From Terriglobales bacterium (GTDB taxonomy: Bacteria; Acidobacteriota; Terriglobia; Terriglobales; Gp1-AA117), in assembly GCA_030150795.1 (NCBI GenBank), contig JASLFF010000707.1, forward strand, positions 1-7,105: a stretch of DNA of 7,105 nucleotides, written 5' to 3'. Shown here in pieces: positions 6,149-7,105 of the stretch. Position 1 is the first letter of the stretch. Every line of letters starts with the position of its first letter. Under the pieces are notes generated by a model, which did no database searches, was not told the origin of the DNA, and saw only the letters and a list, made by a program, of their open reading frames with translations. A program made the translations under genes and the position numbers.

Positions 6149-6226
6149 CTGCAAAAAAACGTTGCTGCGGGACGCAATGAATCGTGAGAAATGATTAATC
6201 TCCAAATATTCTTATTTCTCCTCCGC

Positions 6227-6442
6227 TTCCTCTGTTCCTCTGCGCTGCTAACAATCAGATTCGTGCCATGCCGCGAAGAATTTTTCCTTTAGTCATGCAT
6301 TCTTTTATTTCTTCAGCTCCCCGCGCCCGAAGTTTCTCTGTGTTCTCTGTGTTGAGGTTTTGACTTTGACTGTTGGCCGTTGCTTTTGAGTTTTCTCCGT
6401 GTCTCCGTGGTAGATGTTCTTTTGGTTGCGGCTCTGCCGCGC
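6227..6442. repeat. Three tandem-doublet pyrimidine-rich repeats (dispersed-repeat remnant)
   Basis: Within the 444-bp gene-free stretch 6078-6521 three perfect tandem doublets of related words occur: TTCCTCTG twice (6227-6242), TTCTCTGTG twice (6334-6351) and TCTCCGTG twice (6394-6409). A small palindrome GCGGC-TCT-GCCGC follows (6428-6440). Strings such as 'ctccgtgtctccgtgg' and 'ttctctgtgttctctgtg' are, to my knowledge, common dispersed repeats in Acidobacteriota and other genomes. Read on the minus strand they give spurious 'NTENTEK'-type peptides. No transposase, target duplication or terminal inverted repeat is visible. Base composition is unlike coding DNA. Confidence 0.65.
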
Positions 6443-6457
6443 TGCGTTTCAAAGGTT

Positions 6458-6483
6458 TTGATTTCCCACGCCAGCGGTATAAT
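6458..6483 (+). promoter_or_regulatory. Putative sigma-70 promoter of the TonB-dependent receptor gene
   Basis: A perfect TATAAT -10 box is at 6478-6483. The best -35 is TTGATT at 6458-6463 (4 of 6 to consensus), but the spacer is only 14 nt, so the -35 is doubtful. Transcription would start near 6490, giving a leader of about 30 nt before the receptor's ATG. No extended -10 TG is present. Confidence 0.5.
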
Positions 6484-6506
6484 CCTCTCGCCAGCCAATC
6501 TCAATC

Positions 6507-6511
6507 AGAGG
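6507..6511 (+). promoter_or_regulatory. Ribosome binding site choosing the receptor start
   Basis: AGAGG lies 10 nt before the ATG at 6522. An in-frame ATG at 6513 is only 1 nt from it, too close to be used, so the 6522 start is preferred. Confidence 0.6.
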
Positions 6512-6521
6512 TATGTTGACG

Positions 6522-7105
6522 ATGAGAACTCTCTCTTCCGGACTTTTCGTCCTTCTGCTCTGCCTTTCCTCCACTTTGTTGGCCCAGACTTTCCGCGGTG
6601 GCATTCAGGGATCAGTCACGGATGCAAGCGGCGCGGCCGTGAGCGGCGCGGACGTGACAGTAAAAAGCGCGGACACCGGTCTTACGCGCACTGTTGCCAC
6701 CAATGATCAGGGCGACTATATCGTGAGCGAGTTGCCACTGGGCGCTTACAGCGTCAGCGTTAGCAAGAGCGGATTTGGCGCCAAGGTCACGAACGGCGTC
6801 ACTGTCGCTGTTTCCGTGAATACACGGGCAGACGTTCAACTGGTCCCCGGTGAAGTAAAGCAGGAAGTGGTGGTCACGGCGGAAGCGCCCATTATCGATA
6901 CAACCGGCAACACCATGGGCGGCACCATTCAGGCGAACCAGCTTGCCAATCTCCCGATCAACGGCGGCGATTTTGCCAAGCTGCTTACGCTTGTTCCCGG
7001 CTCGGCCTCTGATCCCAATGGCGATAGCGACTCGCCCGGATCGTTCGGCACCTTCAGCATCAACGGCAATCGCGGACGCTCCAACAATTACCTGCTCGAC
7101 GGCAC
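6522..7105 (+). CDS. TonB-dependent receptor, Oar-type with N-terminal carboxypeptidase-regulatory-like domain (5' part)
   Basis: 194 codons are visible and the gene continues past the right edge; family members usually exceed 1000 residues. Residues 1-21 are a Sec signal peptide (MRTLSS, hydrophobic core, STLLA before QT). Residues ~25-110 are a carboxypeptidase-regulatory-like beta-sandwich: GSVTDASGAAVSGADVTV (30-47), then NDQGDY (61-66), LPLGAYSVSV (71-80) and SGFGAK. Residues ~113-194 begin the plug domain: VVVTAEAPIIDT (116-127), ANLPINGGDFAKLLTLVPG (142-160), and FSINGNRGRSNNYLLDG (178-194). These outer-membrane proteins take up large substrates or carry adhesion roles using TonB energy. 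Acidobacteriota carry many paralogues, so the substrate cannot be inferred. The gene has its own promoter and appears independent of the LodB-LodA operon. Confidence 0.92.
   Translation, partial: MRTLSSGLFVLLLCLSSTLLAQTFRGGIQGSVTDASGAAVSGADVTVKSADTGLTRTVATNDQGDYIVSELPLGAYSVSVSKSGFGAKVTNGVTVAVSVNTRADVQLVPGEVKQEVVVTAEAPIIDTTGNTMGGTIQANQLANLPINGGDFAKLLTLVPGSASDPNGDSDSPGSFGTFSINGNRGRSNNYLLDG

Noticed and set aside
6083..6170. CRISPR-like or tRNA-like structure from the repeated TGCTGC words
   Set aside because: The repeats are only 6 bp with irregular spacing, and no cloverleaf or acceptor end can be drawn.
6255..6452. 65-aa - strand frame with an 'NTENTEK' peptide
   Set aside because: This is the known kind of spurious translation of dispersed 'ctctgtg/ctccgtg' repeats, not a gene.

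Overview
The window looks like chromosomal DNA of a soil-type Acidobacteriota (Terriglobia-like). This rests on three things: a TonB-dependent receptor start with an N-terminal carboxypeptidase-regulatory-like domain at the right edge, of the type that is massively paralogous in that phylum; dispersed 'ctccgtgtctccgtgg'-type repeats; and moderately high G+C coding DNA. The assignment is an inference from style, not from a marker gene.

Layout, left to right: (1) 2-550, + strand, the 3' end of a secreted-looking, Ser/Thr-rich beta protein of unknown function, followed by a perfect 11-bp stem-loop. (2) 728-4429, - strand, a 1233-residue LodA-like protein, i.e. a member of the cysteine tryptophylquinone (CTQ) amino-acid oxidase family, with about 700 extra C-terminal residues. 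(3) 4439-5455, - strand, a LodB-like FAD flavoprotein, the usual modification partner of LodA proteins. It is transcribed first and its stop codon overlaps the Shine-Dalgarno of the LodA-like gene. (4) 5456-5828, a divergent, AT-rich intergenic region. (5) 5829-6077, + strand, an 82-residue exported small protein. (6) 6078-6521, a gene-free stretch with a long hairpin and three tandem-doublet repeats, ending in a TATAAT promoter. (7) 6522-7105, + strand, the start of an Oar-type TonB-dependent receptor that runs off the window.

The centre of interest is the LodB-LodA operon. In characterised pairs (LodA/LodB of Marinomonas, GoxA/GoxB of Pseudoalteromonas) the flavoprotein is needed to mature the CTQ cofactor, and the quinoprotein oxidatively deaminates a free amino acid, releasing H2O2 and ammonia. 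Here the N-terminal ~515 residues carry the family motifs, including a D-x3-C pair (D412/C416) and a candidate crosslinking Trp (W464). The rest is a large uncharacterised beta-rich module, a ten-histidine Gly-rich segment and a compact C-terminal domain. The substrate cannot be read from the sequence. The flanking genes show no evident functional link to the pair.
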